Origin: a virus
DNA length: 64,000 bases
Direction: 5' to 3' (one strand)
IMG/VR virus record: IMGVR_UViG_3300032304_001060
Coordinates: 30,729 to 94,728 of that record
Part shown: piece by piece, positions 42,058 to 51,896 of the stretch
Layout of the letters: the number at the start of each line of letters is the position of its first letter
How positions within the stretch are numbered: the stretch's first letter is position 1
Made by a program: the position numbers and the translations under genes
Notes under the pieces: generated by a model
What the model was told of the DNA's origin: nothing
The model's database searches: none
What the model saw: only the letters and a program-made list of their open reading frames with translations

Positions 42058-43313
42058 TATCTACCTACCCATGTTCTCGGAGCAGTTGTAAACCCTGCTT
42101 CTGTTGCTTTAACTAATGTTGTTGTTGCGTTAAGTTTAGTGTACGTTCTCTTGTTTAGTAAGCCTGTTGCTACTTCAGAGTTCAAATCTCTCACTCCTAC
42201 TGGCCCTGTGTGTTGTGGCCGTGTGTTGCTGGCTTTGTTAACCCCAGTCCCATCGGACATACAGGTGAAGTCCACGCTATATCTTCCATCAACTGCGAGG
42301 AAATGAGTGGCTGTGTTTATAACCCAAAAACCATCTGTAGTAGATCCAGTACCGCTAATTTCAATAGTCCTATACGGAGCCACACGGGGGTCGCCTTGTC
42401 CAGAACCTACAGCGGTCAAAGAGAATCGGGATAATTGTGCTTGTGCTTTTGTGACGGCTTCTGCCATAGCAGCAGAGCCAGAGATCACTCCTGGAAGGGC
42501 CTGCTTAAAGAGAGGGTTCTTTGTCGAAGACCGTAGGTTGTGTCCCACAGCGTTTGGTTTTACTACCGATGTAGTGAGTTTGGCTGTTTGAGGATTAATA
42601 CTCATAACATTTTTTTCCGTGCGGCTATAGGAGTCTTTACTAAAGAAGTCTCCAATTTTAGGTTTGAATGAGTCTAAGGTTTGGGACATCACAGAACTCC
42701 ATGGATTTGTATAAGGATCCGTGTGGGAAAATAGTGGGGCCGTAGTCATGAACTTATCAATCATTGTATCTATAGGATGGAAGTGCAGTTCAGTCCCGTA
42801 GACTTGAGCAGCATACCCAATTCGTCGTGCTAACTCCTGTATTTTTTCCCAGTAAGTATGTCCAACTAAAGACTGCTGCGAGAAAACTATTGGACTAGGA
42901 GTAACTACTGAGCGAAGTTTAAACTTCTTCGCAATATCTTCAACAATTTGAGTTGCTGTAGAGTTTGTCCATATTTTTGTTCCGCCCTCTTTGAGGGGGA
43001 AAGTTGCAGCCATACATCTAATTACTGTTGGGTTATAACTAGACTGTTTAATTTCTGATGATACGTCAAAAACATACCCAAAAAATGTTTCAGAAACTTT
43101 ATCATTTTTCCATTTTATTACTACTGGAGATCCTGTCTTTAAGGCTTTCTCATAAAAGGAATTAAAGTGAGTGTAAGTAAGTTCTATAATGTCCTGCATC
43201 CCCATTCCTTGAACAAGGCGCATGTGGTGAGGGCTTTGATCAAATGATGGAAAATCTGGATACGAAACTAAAAAGGAAGACCCAGTTCTATATTGGTAGG
43301 AGTCTCTAATCAC
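42057..43313 (-). CDS. Baseplate hub (gpD/gp27-like) protein
   Basis: This 418-residue protein resembles hub proteins of the gp27/gpD type: an N-terminal strand-rich domain and then GTKIWTNSTATQIVEDIAKKF, the helical region typical of late-control D proteins, followed by QELARRIGYAAQVYGTELHFHPID. It sits between the LysM and gp25 genes. Confidence 0.75.
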   Translation of the reverse strand: MIRDSYQYRTGSSFLVSYPDFPSFDQSPHHMRLVQGMGMQDIIELTYTHFNSFYEKALKTGSPVVIKWKNDKVSETFFGYVFDVSSEIKQSSYNPTVIRCMAATFPLKEGGTKIWTNSTATQIVEDIAKKFKLRSVVTPSPIVFSQQSLVGHTYWEKIQELARRIGYAAQVYGTELHFHPIDTMIDKFMTTAPLFSHTDPYTNPWSSVMSQTLDSFKPKIGDFFSKDSYSRTEKNVMSINPQTAKLTTSVVKPNAVGHNLRSSTKNPLFKQALPGVISGSAAMAEAVTKAQAQLSRFSLTAVGSGQGDPRVAPYRTIEISGTGSTTDGFWVINTATHFLAVDGRYSVDFTCMSDGTGVNKASNTRPQHTGPVGVRDLNSEVATGLLNKRTYTKLNATTTLVKATEAGFTTAPRTWVGR

Positions 43314-43581
43314 GTGGAATCCGTAACTGTGTTCCTGGGAGTATGTTTATAGGGTCAATAATTTCTGGATTCAAATCCATAATTTTCCACCATAAGTGTG
43401 GTTTCCCAAGATGTCGAAGAGCAAGAACGTCTAGACGGTCTGTCTCTTTCCATTCGTAGTAAAAGAAACGCGCCGTTACAGTTGGCCATAGACGATACGC
43501 AGTTAGTTGATACGATCCGTTTCTTGAATCGTAGACTTTTGTAATTGTGGCATCACTGTACCTGCTATCTAAAAAAATCAT
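43306..43581 (-). CDS. LysM-containing baseplate protein (gp53/X-like)
   Basis: This 91-residue protein ends in a LysM-like segment: DVLALRHLGKPHLWWKIMDLNPEIIDPINILPGTQLRIP. Such proteins join the tube and baseplate, and the LysM may contact peptidoglycan. It overlaps both neighbours. Confidence 0.8.
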   Translation of the reverse strand: MIFLDSRYSDATITKVYDSRNGSYQLTAYRLWPTVTARFFYYEWKETDRLDVLALRHLGKPHLWWKIMDLNPEIIDPINILPGTQLRIPRD

Positions 43582-44921
43582 GGTTTAGGTCCTTTAATAA
43601 ACATACTACCTAAGTAATACCCGTCTTCGTTTCCGTATGAGGACGAGGATACCTTTTGAGTCGCTGAAAGGTCTGGACCATCGTTGAATCTTCCTACCTG
43701 CAATCTTACTGTTGAAAATATAGGAACCATTCGTGAATCAAATATTGCATGATTAATTGAGAGTGTCTGAACACGTACTCTATAACGCATTCGTAACCCT
43801 AAATGTAATTCAACGATTGAGGGACGAAGCCAACCTCTGTCTGCAGTTTCTCCGTTTAGATTAGAGGTAAATGTTGAATGAGGACCATTTAATGTTTTAA
43901 AGAGATATTCGATATCGTACATTGTCCCCTTCTCGTATATGTCAAATAGGTCTTTCTGAGCCACTGTCTTTGGGTATGGGTTTATCCCAGGCTTTAGTGA
44001 ACCGTCTGGATTTAAATATGAGAGGTCTTCAATTCGGTTGAGCACAAGATCAAAGGAAACACTACTCGACATAAGTCCTGCAGAGATAGCGTTGAATGCG
44101 TCTTGACCACTAGCAACATACGTTGGGTCCATTTGATCCATAATTCCCCAAGCCATTCCCACATCTTTTGGGTTATAGAGAAACTTAAAGCCGTACATCT
44201 TAGGATCGTATTTAATATTTGACTTCTGTGCTTCAGTAATTGCTGTAATTGCATCACGATCCATTTGGATAGTTCCTCGTCCACCAAGGTTCTTTCTCCA
44301 AGCCATTTTTGCGTCATTCCAATTTCCTGCGTCAATATGCAGGCCACCTGATGACTTACCTTGAAGACTTTGATCAATTCCACTTACGCTACTGAAGTAG
44401 GCTTGTTTTACTAACGGAGCATTGTAGGAGTATCCCAACTTAACGTCGTTAGCACCTCCACCATTATCCTTCTTCTCTATACGAGACCCTCCAGTATCTG
44501 GCACAACAACAGGCGGCTTAGTAGAAGTAGAATTTACAGACCCAACGCCAGCGGTTTGTTTCTCTAATTCTTTTTTCTTGGTGGTAATTTTTTGCGTGTA
44601 AGTAGTGATGGTTTTTTTTAAGGTGGTTATTACTCCTCTGTTGTTTGTAATATACTGATTAAGAATAACAATTTGAGCAGCATCTGCTACAGGATTTAAG
44701 GCTGCAATTTGACGTGTGTAACCAGCGTTTTGTTGTTCTAATCGAGTAACACTTGCAGTCGCTTTACTTTTGTCTTCATTCAGTTGTCTTAAACTTTCCT
44801 TTAATGTTTCAAGTCTTTCTTTACGCTCTTTAATAAACTTTTGAATAATCTTCCAATTGTCAGCCTGCTGTTGGGTTCTTTTTGCAGCGTTAACATTTGC
44901 TTGACTTTGAGAACTTGTCAT
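43578..44921 (-). CDS. Baseplate/tail structural protein with long coiled coil
   Basis: This 447-residue protein has a charged coiled coil (about residues 10-125), then a globular part (YSYNAPLVKQAYFSSVSG to the end) that resembles proteins sitting next to LysM/gp53 genes in actinophage myovirus tails. Its role is structural, perhaps linking the hub to the tape measure. Confidence 0.65.
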   Translation of the reverse strand: MTSSQSQANVNAAKRTQQQADNWKIIQKFIKERKERLETLKESLRQLNEDKSKATASVTRLEQQNAGYTRQIAALNPVADAAQIVILNQYITNNRGVITTLKKTITTYTQKITTKKKELEKQTAGVGSVNSTSTKPPVVVPDTGGSRIEKKDNGGGANDVKLGYSYNAPLVKQAYFSSVSGIDQSLQGKSSGGLHIDAGNWNDAKMAWRKNLGGRGTIQMDRDAITAITEAQKSNIKYDPKMYGFKFLYNPKDVGMAWGIMDQMDPTYVASGQDAFNAISAGLMSSSVSFDLVLNRIEDLSYLNPDGSLKPGINPYPKTVAQKDLFDIYEKGTMYDIEYLFKTLNGPHSTFTSNLNGETADRGWLRPSIVELHLGLRMRYRVRVQTLSINHAIFDSRMVPIFSTVRLQVGRFNDGPDLSATQKVSSSSYGNEDGYYLGSMFIKGPKP

Positions 44922-47287
44922 GAAACACCCATTCTATTTAGTTCTAGGTCATTTTCTAGATAAGACTTTACTTTTCTAGCAAATCTCATTGCTTCATCTT
45001 CTGAGGCTTTGTCAATCTTTAGTGTGATGTTAACGGTTCTATCTCCGCTGACCATGTTAGGGGCAGAACCCGATAACCCAGATCCTCCATATCCTGAAGA
45101 TGCTCCGCCAATACCTACCTTTTTAGATGAGTTTACCCAGGCATCAGTCCACTTAGTTCCACTCTTAGAAATATCAAAGGCAATTCGTGCATTGATATCT
45201 GGGTCGTACAGGCTCTCTGGACCAGTGTATCCGTACTTTCCGTACTGTTCTAAGTACTTCTCGTTACGGCGTTTTCCAAGATTGCCAATCATATTGATTT
45301 GGAATAACCCTAAGGAGTAATCTCCTGTACTAGCATTTGGGTTTAAAGCGCCAGGACGTCCGCCTGATTCGGCTCGCGCAATTTTCATGGCGTTCTCTAA
45401 ACCTTGCCCACTAAATCCTGCTCTCATTAGAGTGTTTCTTAGTGTTGAATCATCTAACGCATTTTTGCTGTAGTTACCGCTTCCAACGTATGCCGTCCCT
45501 GCAGAAGAAGAGCCAGAGCCACTAGTTAAAGATTTTCCTAGAACATCTGAGTACTTTGGAATGATGGTTGAGTATGCTGGATCGAGAATGGAGCCACCGC
45601 TACCGATTAGTGCACTTGGATCTACAGGGTTATTTTTTCCATTACGAACTTCAAAGTGAAGGTGCGGCCCAGAAGCATTTCCTGATTCACCAGACTTTCC
45701 AATATTTTGCCCACGCTTTACTTGGTCTCCAACTTTTACATTTTTTCCACTCAAGTGAGCGTAGATGCTTTGCATACCATTTGAGTGGTCGATCATAATT
45801 GACGTTCCATAATCGGCATTGATGTCTACTTGAGAGACGATACCGTCCATGGCTGCTTTGACAGGTGTTCCTACAGGGACGTTGTAATCCATACCTGTGT
45901 GGTTTCCATTGGTGGATCCCCACATTTCAGCATCCTTAGCATTGTAGGCTGCATTGATGCCTCCTTGAACAGGAGCCATTCCTCCTGCTGCTCCTCCCTT
46001 ACCGAATGCAGCGCCAAAACCTGTGGTACCGCCACCCTTACCTTTACCACGTGTAAGTACTAGGCTAGTTACCTGTTTGAGGACATCGATAATGCCCTTT
46101 CCTCCATTTCCAAGACTTGTACCGCCTAGGCCTCCAAAGAAGCCTTGCATTTGAGCCAGAGGACTTCCAGCAAGAGTTCCGCCAAGACCTCTAGTAAATG
46201 CCTCAACCGCATCTGCAGCGTTCTCAAAACCGACAGTCATTCGCTCTGTTGCTTTAGCCATTAACTCTGCTTGTGAGGCATTTATACGACCAGCAGCCTC
46301 AAGCATAGTGTTTTCATTTCCACCAACGGCTTTTGCATTTCTTAAATCTGGATTACGTCCTGATGCTTTATCGATCATGGCTTGATACAGCATCTCTTGT
46401 TGTTCAGAACTAAAGCCCATGGTTCGAAGGTTTGCTCCAAGAGCACCGCGCTGATAGGACTCTTGGACTTGCTTAACCGATGCTCCAGAAGCGCCCATGA
46501 GCCCCATTAACTCTGTAGCCATTTGACCCATAGATTTATTTTTACCAGTCTTGGGATCATAGGTAGTCATGCCGTACTGGTATAGGTTTGCACCCATTGA
46601 GCCCGTCTGCATACCTGAGATTGCTTGAGCAGCAACTGCGTTATCCATACCTAAGTATTTGTAAGCACCGCCAACTTCAGCAGCCGCCATTGTGTAGTTT
46701 GCTGAACCTGGAGCATAACCAGCACTTGCAAGGATGTTTGCAGTGATGCCACCGCCTGCTGCACTTGAGAATCCTCCACGCATTGCTCCACGAGTGGCTC
46801 TCTCTAGACTAGCGCGATTTATTCCTGGACTCTTTAATCCAGCCTGGTAGTACATTGCTGCATTGTTCATCGTAGAACCGACATCTGGAAGAAACGCAAA
46901 CGCTGCATTTGCTGTGCCTGTCGCAATGTTTACAGCAGTCTGTGCTCGGAACTGTCCAACAGTTTGTCCAAAACCAAAAGTACCAAGACTGGTGGACATG
47001 GAGTTTCCTCCGCCTCCGCCTCCTCCACCAAAACTAGCGCCCATCATGGCTTGAGATGCACGACTAGTGGTATCTGGGAAACGAGCATTATCTGTTCCCA
47101 AAGTTACTTGAGGACCTTGCCCGTTACCCATCTGACCACCAACAGCGTTGATAGCGCCGTTGGTTCGGGTGATAGCACTAGCAGATACGTCGTTGATTTT
47201 TGTAAGAGTCTTGAGAAGACTATCGGCACTCTTTTGGAGTTTATCGACGCCCGTCGTCAAGGACTGCATCTTTGAAACCATTGTCAT
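44918..47287 (-). CDS. Tape measure protein with M23 peptidase and lysozyme-like domains
   Basis: This 789-residue protein has a helical tape-measure body (residues 1-440), an M23 metallopeptidase (HTGMDYNVP and HLHFEV as zinc sites, about 470-565), and a lysozyme-like domain (AESGGRP with the likely catalytic Glu, LGLFQINM, about 610-700). The body alone would span roughly 60-70 nm at 0.15 nm per residue, a coarse estimate. The enzymes help penetrate the cell wall. It follows the assembly-chaperone genes, as expected. Confidence 0.92.
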   Translation of the reverse strand: MTMVSKMQSLTTGVDKLQKSADSLLKTLTKINDVSASAITRTNGAINAVGGQMGNGQGPQVTLGTDNARFPDTTSRASQAMMGASFGGGGGGGGNSMSTSLGTFGFGQTVGQFRAQTAVNIATGTANAAFAFLPDVGSTMNNAAMYYQAGLKSPGINRASLERATRGAMRGGFSSAAGGGITANILASAGYAPGSANYTMAAAEVGGAYKYLGMDNAVAAQAISGMQTGSMGANLYQYGMTTYDPKTGKNKSMGQMATELMGLMGASGASVKQVQESYQRGALGANLRTMGFSSEQQEMLYQAMIDKASGRNPDLRNAKAVGGNENTMLEAAGRINASQAELMAKATERMTVGFENAADAVEAFTRGLGGTLAGSPLAQMQGFFGGLGGTSLGNGGKGIIDVLKQVTSLVLTRGKGKGGGTTGFGAAFGKGGAAGGMAPVQGGINAAYNAKDAEMWGSTNGNHTGMDYNVPVGTPVKAAMDGIVSQVDINADYGTSIMIDHSNGMQSIYAHLSGKNVKVGDQVKRGQNIGKSGESGNASGPHLHFEVRNGKNNPVDPSALIGSGGSILDPAYSTIIPKYSDVLGKSLTSGSGSSSAGTAYVGSGNYSKNALDDSTLRNTLMRAGFSGQGLENAMKIARAESGGRPGALNPNASTGDYSLGLFQINMIGNLGKRRNEKYLEQYGKYGYTGPESLYDPDINARIAFDISKSGTKWTDAWVNSSKKVGIGGASSGYGGSGLSGSAPNMVSGDRTVNITLKIDKASEDEAMRFARKVKSYLENDLELNRMGVS

Positions 47288-47291
47288 CTGC

Positions 47292-47468
47292 TTAGTCCTT
47301 TCGGCTTATATTCTCGGCTATCTCTAGCCAATTCTTTCTGTCTCTTCTAGATAATTCTTTGATCTCTGTCAGCGTCCACCCTGTGAAGGATGTGGTTAGT
47401 TTTGACCATTCCGATAATAGATATGGGAACGGCACAAAACTAGAATCGAAATAAGGTCCCAAGGTTAA
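47292..47468 (-). CDS. Tail-assembly chaperone, frameshift extension (GT-like)
   Basis: This open frame extends past the stop codon of the 270-residue gene (47442-47440) by 50 codons, ending just before the tape measure gene. It is in the +1 (or -2) frame relative to that gene. The frame has only a TTG at 47585 and ATGs at 47555 and 47546, all within the other gene and with no clear ribosome site. The likely shift sites are CCC-ATT (47472-47467) or GGG-ACC (47460-47455). The layout equals the lambda G/GT arrangement, but the shift is predicted only. Confidence 0.55.
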   Translation of the reverse strand, partial: LTLGPYFDSSFVPFPYLLSEWSKLTTSFTGWTLTEIKELSRRDRKNWLEIAENISRKD

Positions 47469-48252
47469 TGGGAACAGGTACCTCACTTTCGCAATCTGGA
47501 CAGGTAACGTTGATACTGTCAAATTGCGGTCCGCATAAACGGCCATTGATTTCATCAATGATCTTTTTGCGATCTGTAAGTCCAAGATTCTGTACTTGAA
47601 GTTTACTTAGAACAGGCGAGGTATCGATCTTCAACACAGAGTTCTCTAGCATGATAGTGTTCAATTCTGCTGTTGTTTTATCTGAGTTATTGATCATTTC
47701 CTTCTGTGCAATACCTGTTGGTAATTGAACAGTGAAAACATTCTTACGGCCTTGGACTGTGAACACACGGTCATTGATTGGATCTGGAAGAACCTTAACC
47801 TTGATGTCTGTGTCGAGGTCAACAGAGACTGCCTTAAAGTTCTTGCATCCTTCGCAGTATGCTTCAAGTTCAGCCTCTTTACCGAACGTTGCTTTAAAAA
47901 TTCCTAAGATCAACATGTCTCTGTCTCCAGAGAGCATCTGATCTAAAATTTGCTCTGTAACTTTCTCGTTTCCAACACGCACAGTTCCACGATTAAGGAT
48001 CGTTAGAATTGCTTTTCCAATGTTAGAACTACGGGATATTGCTTCTTCATCATTGCCGTTGAGTTCTCTTACCTCTGCTTCAGTAACGATCTCCCCAGCG
48101 GCATTGATATAGCCGCCAGGGAGAATCACTACTGTATCTGAAGGAGAGATAATATGAACTTCTGGTTTTGGCTCTGGACGTTCCTCCATTGCCTGATTGA
48201 TGAGATTATTTGCCAATGCGGGATTAGCCGCTGCTGAGATTGTGTTAGTCAT
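47440..48252 (-). CDS. Tail-assembly chaperone-like protein with zinc sites
   Basis: This 270-residue protein lies between the tail tube and tape measure genes, where assembly chaperones are found. It has CEGCKNF (near residue 140) and CPDC (near residue 253), a likely zinc pair. Its start is ATG 48252. Its 3' end is read through into a second frame that reaches the tape measure gene, as for G/GT pairs. Confidence 0.7.
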   Translation of the reverse strand: MTNTISAAANPALANNLINQAMEERPEPKPEVHIISPSDTVVILPGGYINAAGEIVTEAEVRELNGNDEEAISRSSNIGKAILTILNRGTVRVGNEKVTEQILDQMLSGDRDMLILGIFKATFGKEAELEAYCEGCKNFKAVSVDLDTDIKVKVLPDPINDRVFTVQGRKNVFTVQLPTGIAQKEMINNSDKTTAELNTIMLENSVLKIDTSPVLSKLQVQNLGLTDRKKIIDEINGRLCGPQFDSINVTCPDCESEVPVPINLGTLFRF

Positions 48253-48264
48253 TTTATTCCTTTG

Positions 48265-48864
48265 TTAGAATGCTGCTGCTTGTGTTGTTAGGTTTGGTGC
48301 CCAGTTTACGTCAAAACCTTCATGAACTAGAGACATCTGCTCTACAAAGAGAGCATTGTCTCCAGCGTTAAGGTCTGAATATGCCACAGCAGTTGGCCAG
48401 CAGTTGTATACGTGGAAACGCATGGCTACATGGTCTTTGGTTCCAACTGTGTCTGTTGATGTCTGAGCACCAGGAATTGGGTGAGATAGAACTTCAATCT
48501 CTAGATCGCAACGGAAGTTCTTGTCTACGCCACGTGTTCCGCCACCTTGTACGGTAGCAAACATGTTACGCATCCAATCCCAGTTCTGCTTTGTTCCAAG
48601 GATTACGCCACGTTGCAGTGTAATCGGTGTAAACGAAGTTTGACCAGGGATCTGGTGAACAGTGGTGTTGTATCCACCTTCACGGTAAGGGATAGAGTCA
48701 GTTGTTACGGCCATGCCAGATACAGAGGTAAATCCAAACGTTGCTGAATTTAACGCTGCCAATGACGTGTTACTTGAGTCTTGCGGAATAAATGTGACTA
48801 GAAACCTAAAGTTTCTAAGCGGATCGGTTAACAGGGTTGACCGATTGTTGATGACTGTTGCCAT
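48265..48864 (-). CDS. gp19-like tail tube protein
   Basis: This 199-residue protein starts with TDPLRNFRFLVTFIP, then VSGMAVTTDSIPYREGG and DWMRNMFATVQG, the T4 gp19-like tube pattern. It polymerises around the tape measure. It lies between the sheath gene and the chaperones, as in contractile-tail loci. Confidence 0.9.
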   Translation of the reverse strand: MATVINNRSTLLTDPLRNFRFLVTFIPQDSSNTSLAALNSATFGFTSVSGMAVTTDSIPYREGGYNTTVHQIPGQTSFTPITLQRGVILGTKQNWDWMRNMFATVQGGGTRGVDKNFRCDLEIEVLSHPIPGAQTSTDTVGTKDHVAMRFHVYNCWPTAVAYSDLNAGDNALFVEQMSLVHEGFDVNWAPNLTTQAAAF

Positions 48865-48884
48865 TATTTAGTTTCTCCTTCGGA

Positions 48885-50417
48885 TTAGTTCAGCGTCTTT
48901 TGGCTGAGGTCGATGACGATGAACTCTGCTGGGTACTGAAGTGCCACACCAACTTGGACGTGGACCTCTCCATTAGCGATTTGTTGCTCAGAGTTGTTTT
49001 CCGCGTCGCACTTGACGAAGAAAGCCTGAGCAACGGTTGCTCCACGAAGACCGCCTTGATTGCGGTACTCGTTGAGGAATACAGTGATGTTGCTATTAAT
49101 ACGTGCCCACAAGCGCTCATCGTTGTTTTCAAAGATTGCAAACTCTGTGAGGTTCTTGAGGTTCTTGCGGATGTAGATAAGTGAACGACGCATGTTGACA
49201 TACTTGTTTGCTGTTCCATCCTGCAGGAGAGTGCGTGCACCCATGACCGCTAATCCAGCGCCAGGGATCTGACGAATTGGGTTAACAGGAGAGTTAGCAG
49301 AATTCATGGAATCAAGTTCTGCTGAAGTGAATGTCTTTTCTACAGCAACAACTCCTTGAAGAGTTGCAGTGATACCTGCAGGAGCCTTAAATACTCCTCT
49401 AGATGCATCTGTAGAAAGATAGAGTCCTGCAACTGCTCCTGCTGGAGCAACCTTGCGAAGAGCCCCAGCACCGCGACCTAGTGGGTCAGCGATAAAGAGG
49501 TGTGGGTAGTAGACAGCAGCGTGGCTAGTATCTGTAAGACCAGCAGCAAAAGAAACTGCTTCTGTAACAGTCCTGTTCTCGTCGGTAGAGACAACTACAA
49601 AACCATTGTTCTCTTCTGCCCATGCCGTTGCATCATTAAATACTGAAGCCTCCGCTGTTGCAAGTGAGTTCCAAATTCCTGGAAGGAATATCACAAGAGG
49701 GCGATCTAAAGATGAGAACCCTGCAAAAACTGAAGCGCTTGTTGATTGATAGTTGGTGTAATCTGCAGCAACTGGAGTAGTTCCATCTGTTCCTCCTGTA
49801 AGAGGATAAACTCCTAGAACAGGAACTCCTGCAGCACTATTACTAATGGTGATGTTTGCTGACACAAGATTGACCACCGTTTGAGCATAGTCACTTGACG
49901 TTGGATCGCTAAATACAACGTTTTCGTAACGCTCCAGTACAATGTCATCATCAAAACCTGCAGTTACTTTTCCACTAACGATTGTGCCTGCAACACCTGA
50001 CTCTTTGAGAACAGTCAGTGTGTATGTGCTTGCAACACTTCCTGCAGTTACTTGAACACGAAGGTTATTTCCATCTGTTCCTTTGTTCTTGGAAGTTACT
50101 CTGAAGACAGTGACTGCACCTGATGTTGCTACATCTACAGTGGCAGCGGCTGCATTTGCTGCTAGGAGGCGCTTGACGTAAAGTTCACGGCCACCATTGT
50201 TGAAGAAAGCCGCTACTTCAAAAGTAGCGGGGTAGGAAGCATTGTAGCCTCCAAAGGTCTTGGTAAATTCATACCAAGAGTTAACGAGAGTTACTGCTTC
50301 TGGTCCTTGTCCAAGAGGTGCGACAATCGCACCAGCAGCATTTGCTGTTACTCCACCTGCGAGAGGTGCGGTAAGGAGGCGCTCACTGATGTAAACACCT
50401 GGGCGGCTATAAGCCAT
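48885..50417 (-). CDS. Contractile tail sheath protein
   Basis: This 510-residue protein begins SRPGVYISERLL, ends with the sheath C-terminal pattern (INSNITVFLNEYRNQGGLRGATVAQAFFVKCD), and is the largest beta-rich repeat-bearing protein in the module. It is the outer contractile tube of the tail. The middle contains variable insertion domains. Confidence 0.92.
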   Translation of the reverse strand: MAYSRPGVYISERLLTAPLAGGVTANAAGAIVAPLGQGPEAVTLVNSWYEFTKTFGGYNASYPATFEVAAFFNNGGRELYVKRLLAANAAAATVDVATSGAVTVFRVTSKNKGTDGNNLRVQVTAGSVASTYTLTVLKESGVAGTIVSGKVTAGFDDDIVLERYENVVFSDPTSSDYAQTVVNLVSANITISNSAAGVPVLGVYPLTGGTDGTTPVAADYTNYQSTSASVFAGFSSLDRPLVIFLPGIWNSLATAEASVFNDATAWAEENNGFVVVSTDENRTVTEAVSFAAGLTDTSHAAVYYPHLFIADPLGRGAGALRKVAPAGAVAGLYLSTDASRGVFKAPAGITATLQGVVAVEKTFTSAELDSMNSANSPVNPIRQIPGAGLAVMGARTLLQDGTANKYVNMRRSLIYIRKNLKNLTEFAIFENNDERLWARINSNITVFLNEYRNQGGLRGATVAQAFFVKCDAENNSEQQIANGEVHVQVGVALQYPAEFIVIDLSQKTLN

Positions 50418-50449
50418 GGTTTTCTCCTAACTAGTTGGGTAAAGGTTCC

Positions 50450-51163
50450 TTATGGTGCCGTAATAGTGATCGGATCGATATCAGTAAAGTCGCCACGTCC
50501 AAGGACTTGGCTATCTCCTGTACCAGTAACATCAACTTGCAACACTTGATACATCTTGTTGTATAGTTCTGGCGCAATCTCACTTGAGATACGCACTGTG
50601 AAAGCGTTTACGAACAAACGCTTTCCTTGCTCTGTGACATCCCGCTTTGAGATATCTAGAACATCTAAACGACGGACTGTTCCGTAAACAGTGTTGTCGC
50701 CTATCTCCAATGTGCCAAAGCGCAATGGAAGCCTTGTTGTCATCAACTGAGCCAAGATTTGACGGTCATGGCGTGGCTGACGAGAGTAGGTGGTTACTTG
50801 GTAGTCAATGTTAACTGGGATTGGAAAATTAATGTCCCAGTTGTGAACCCCTGAGCCATATGAAACGCCTTGTACTGCTTGTACTCCTTGAGTTCCCTGG
50901 ACTGGTGTAACCATCCAAGTTGGATTAGCAATATATGCGGGCTTAACACGGCCACGTTGTGCACGACCAAAGTCTTCAGCCACATCAATCATATCTACTG
51001 TGATGTATGGGTACTTCTGTTCTGTAATTTCCTGATCAGGCTGTCCGAACCACACGCCCACAGCACGAGTTGTCGCTGGAGATGAGGCTGCCTTCTGATC
51101 TGTTACCGTCAATCCCTTCAAGAGATTGCGGATGGCTTCGTCTTCCTCAAGTAAGAATGTCAT
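50450..51163 (-). CDS. Tail terminator/completion-like protein
   Basis: This 237-residue protein has a predominance of strands and a TVDMIDVAEDFGRAQRG region. Placement upstream of the sheath fits a tail terminator or neck protein that closes the tube. It was not recognised further. Overlaps the next gene by 4 bases. Confidence 0.6.
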   Translation of the reverse strand: MTFLLEEDEAIRNLLKGLTVTDQKAASSPATTRAVGVWFGQPDQEITEQKYPYITVDMIDVAEDFGRAQRGRVKPAYIANPTWMVTPVQGTQGVQAVQGVSYGSGVHNWDINFPIPVNIDYQVTTYSRQPRHDRQILAQLMTTRLPLRFGTLEIGDNTVYGTVRRLDVLDISKRDVTEQGKRLFVNAFTVRISSEIAPELYNKMYQVLQVDVTGTGDSQVLGRGDFTDIDPITITAP

Positions 51164-51471
51164 AGGTCACCTAGGTGCTTGGCTAGTCGTTGAATAAAGA
51201 AAGACTCTGCTTCGTGGGATCTGTTGTTAGTGCGACGAATGGCAGCGGTAGGGCGCTTGCCTGGAGTTCCGTACTCGAAGTCCTTTACCTGATCTAGATG
51301 GCTGCTGTGTGTATGAGCCTCAAAACCATCCTTGCCGTATGTGACATGGGTAGAACGTACAAGATCCTCTGGCCATTTACTGTTACGGGTTTCATCACGT
51401 AGATGAGCAGTCACGAATCTCGATGTCTCGTGTCCTGAATTTTTTATGGCGCTGTGGATTTTATCCTTCAT
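51160..51471 (-). CDS. Hypothetical neck/connector-like protein
   Basis: This 103-residue protein is basic with an ending rich in His and Arg (RTNNRSHEAESFFIQRLAKHLG). The ATG at 51471 gives a good size; the frame is open for 57 bases more. It resembles small phage neck proteins by position only. Confidence 0.55.
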   Translation of the reverse strand: MKDKIHSAIKNSGHETSRFVTAHLRDETRNSKWPEDLVRSTHVTYGKDGFEAHTHSSHLDQVKDFEYGTPGKRPTAAIRRTNNRSHEAESFFIQRLAKHLGDL

Positions 51472-51579
51472 CGGGTTACCACCTGGGTAGGCGTAAGCAG
51501 CATGAATAAATCCCCTTAAACAGCGCAAGTAGTTGGGACTACACAGACCCGCAGCGGGTTACTGATACTGCAATGATAA

Positions 51580-51604
51580 AGAAAAAGGCCCCTGTGTAGG
51601 GGCC
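51580..51604 (-). terminator. Leftward Rho-independent terminator
   Basis: A perfect 7-bp stem (51587-51593 with 51598-51604) with a 4-nt loop is followed on the minus strand by TTTTTC. It separates the tail unit from the Lys-rich small-gene unit upstream. Confidence 0.85.
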
Positions 51605-51611
51605 AATCTCT

Positions 51612-51896
51612 TTACTTCTTTTTCTTCTCCCGCTTGTCTTCGGCTTTCTCGCCCTTCTTGCCTTCCTTGGCTTCGTGGCGCTTTTCCTGAGACTTTATCT
51701 TTCTGATGATGGCGTCGTCCTTCTTGCGATCTTCAGCAATAGTGGCAGGCTTCTTCTTCTTGCCGTGAGCCTTGTCCATCTTCTCGAACTTCTCTTTTTC
51801 TTCTTTGTCAAGACCAGCACGCTTCTTTAGGCGAGCATCCATCTTCTCGTCCTTAGACTTGGTGTACTCACCCTTCATAAAGGATGGGGTAGCCAC
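51612..51896 (-). CDS. Lys/Glu-rich small protein
   Basis: This 94-residue protein is over half Lys, Glu and Asp, ends in KREKKKK, and has no cysteine. It is predicted helical or disordered. The start is GTG. With the next genes it forms a cluster of tiny charged proteins reminiscent of small conserved cyanophage proteins whose role is not known. Confidence 0.6.
   Translation of the reverse strand: MATPSFMKGEYTKSKDEKMDARLKKRAGLDKEEKEKFEKMDKAHGKKKKPATIAEDRKKDDAIIRKIKSQEKRHEAKEGKKGEKAEDKREKKKK

Noticed and set aside
48858-49184. Rightward 108-residue frame over the sheath gene
   Set aside because: It overlaps a certain sheath gene in antisense and has no ribosome site; treated as a shadow.
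51529-51580. Extra small gene between tail genes and terminator
   Set aside because: No open frame with a ribosome site was seen there.
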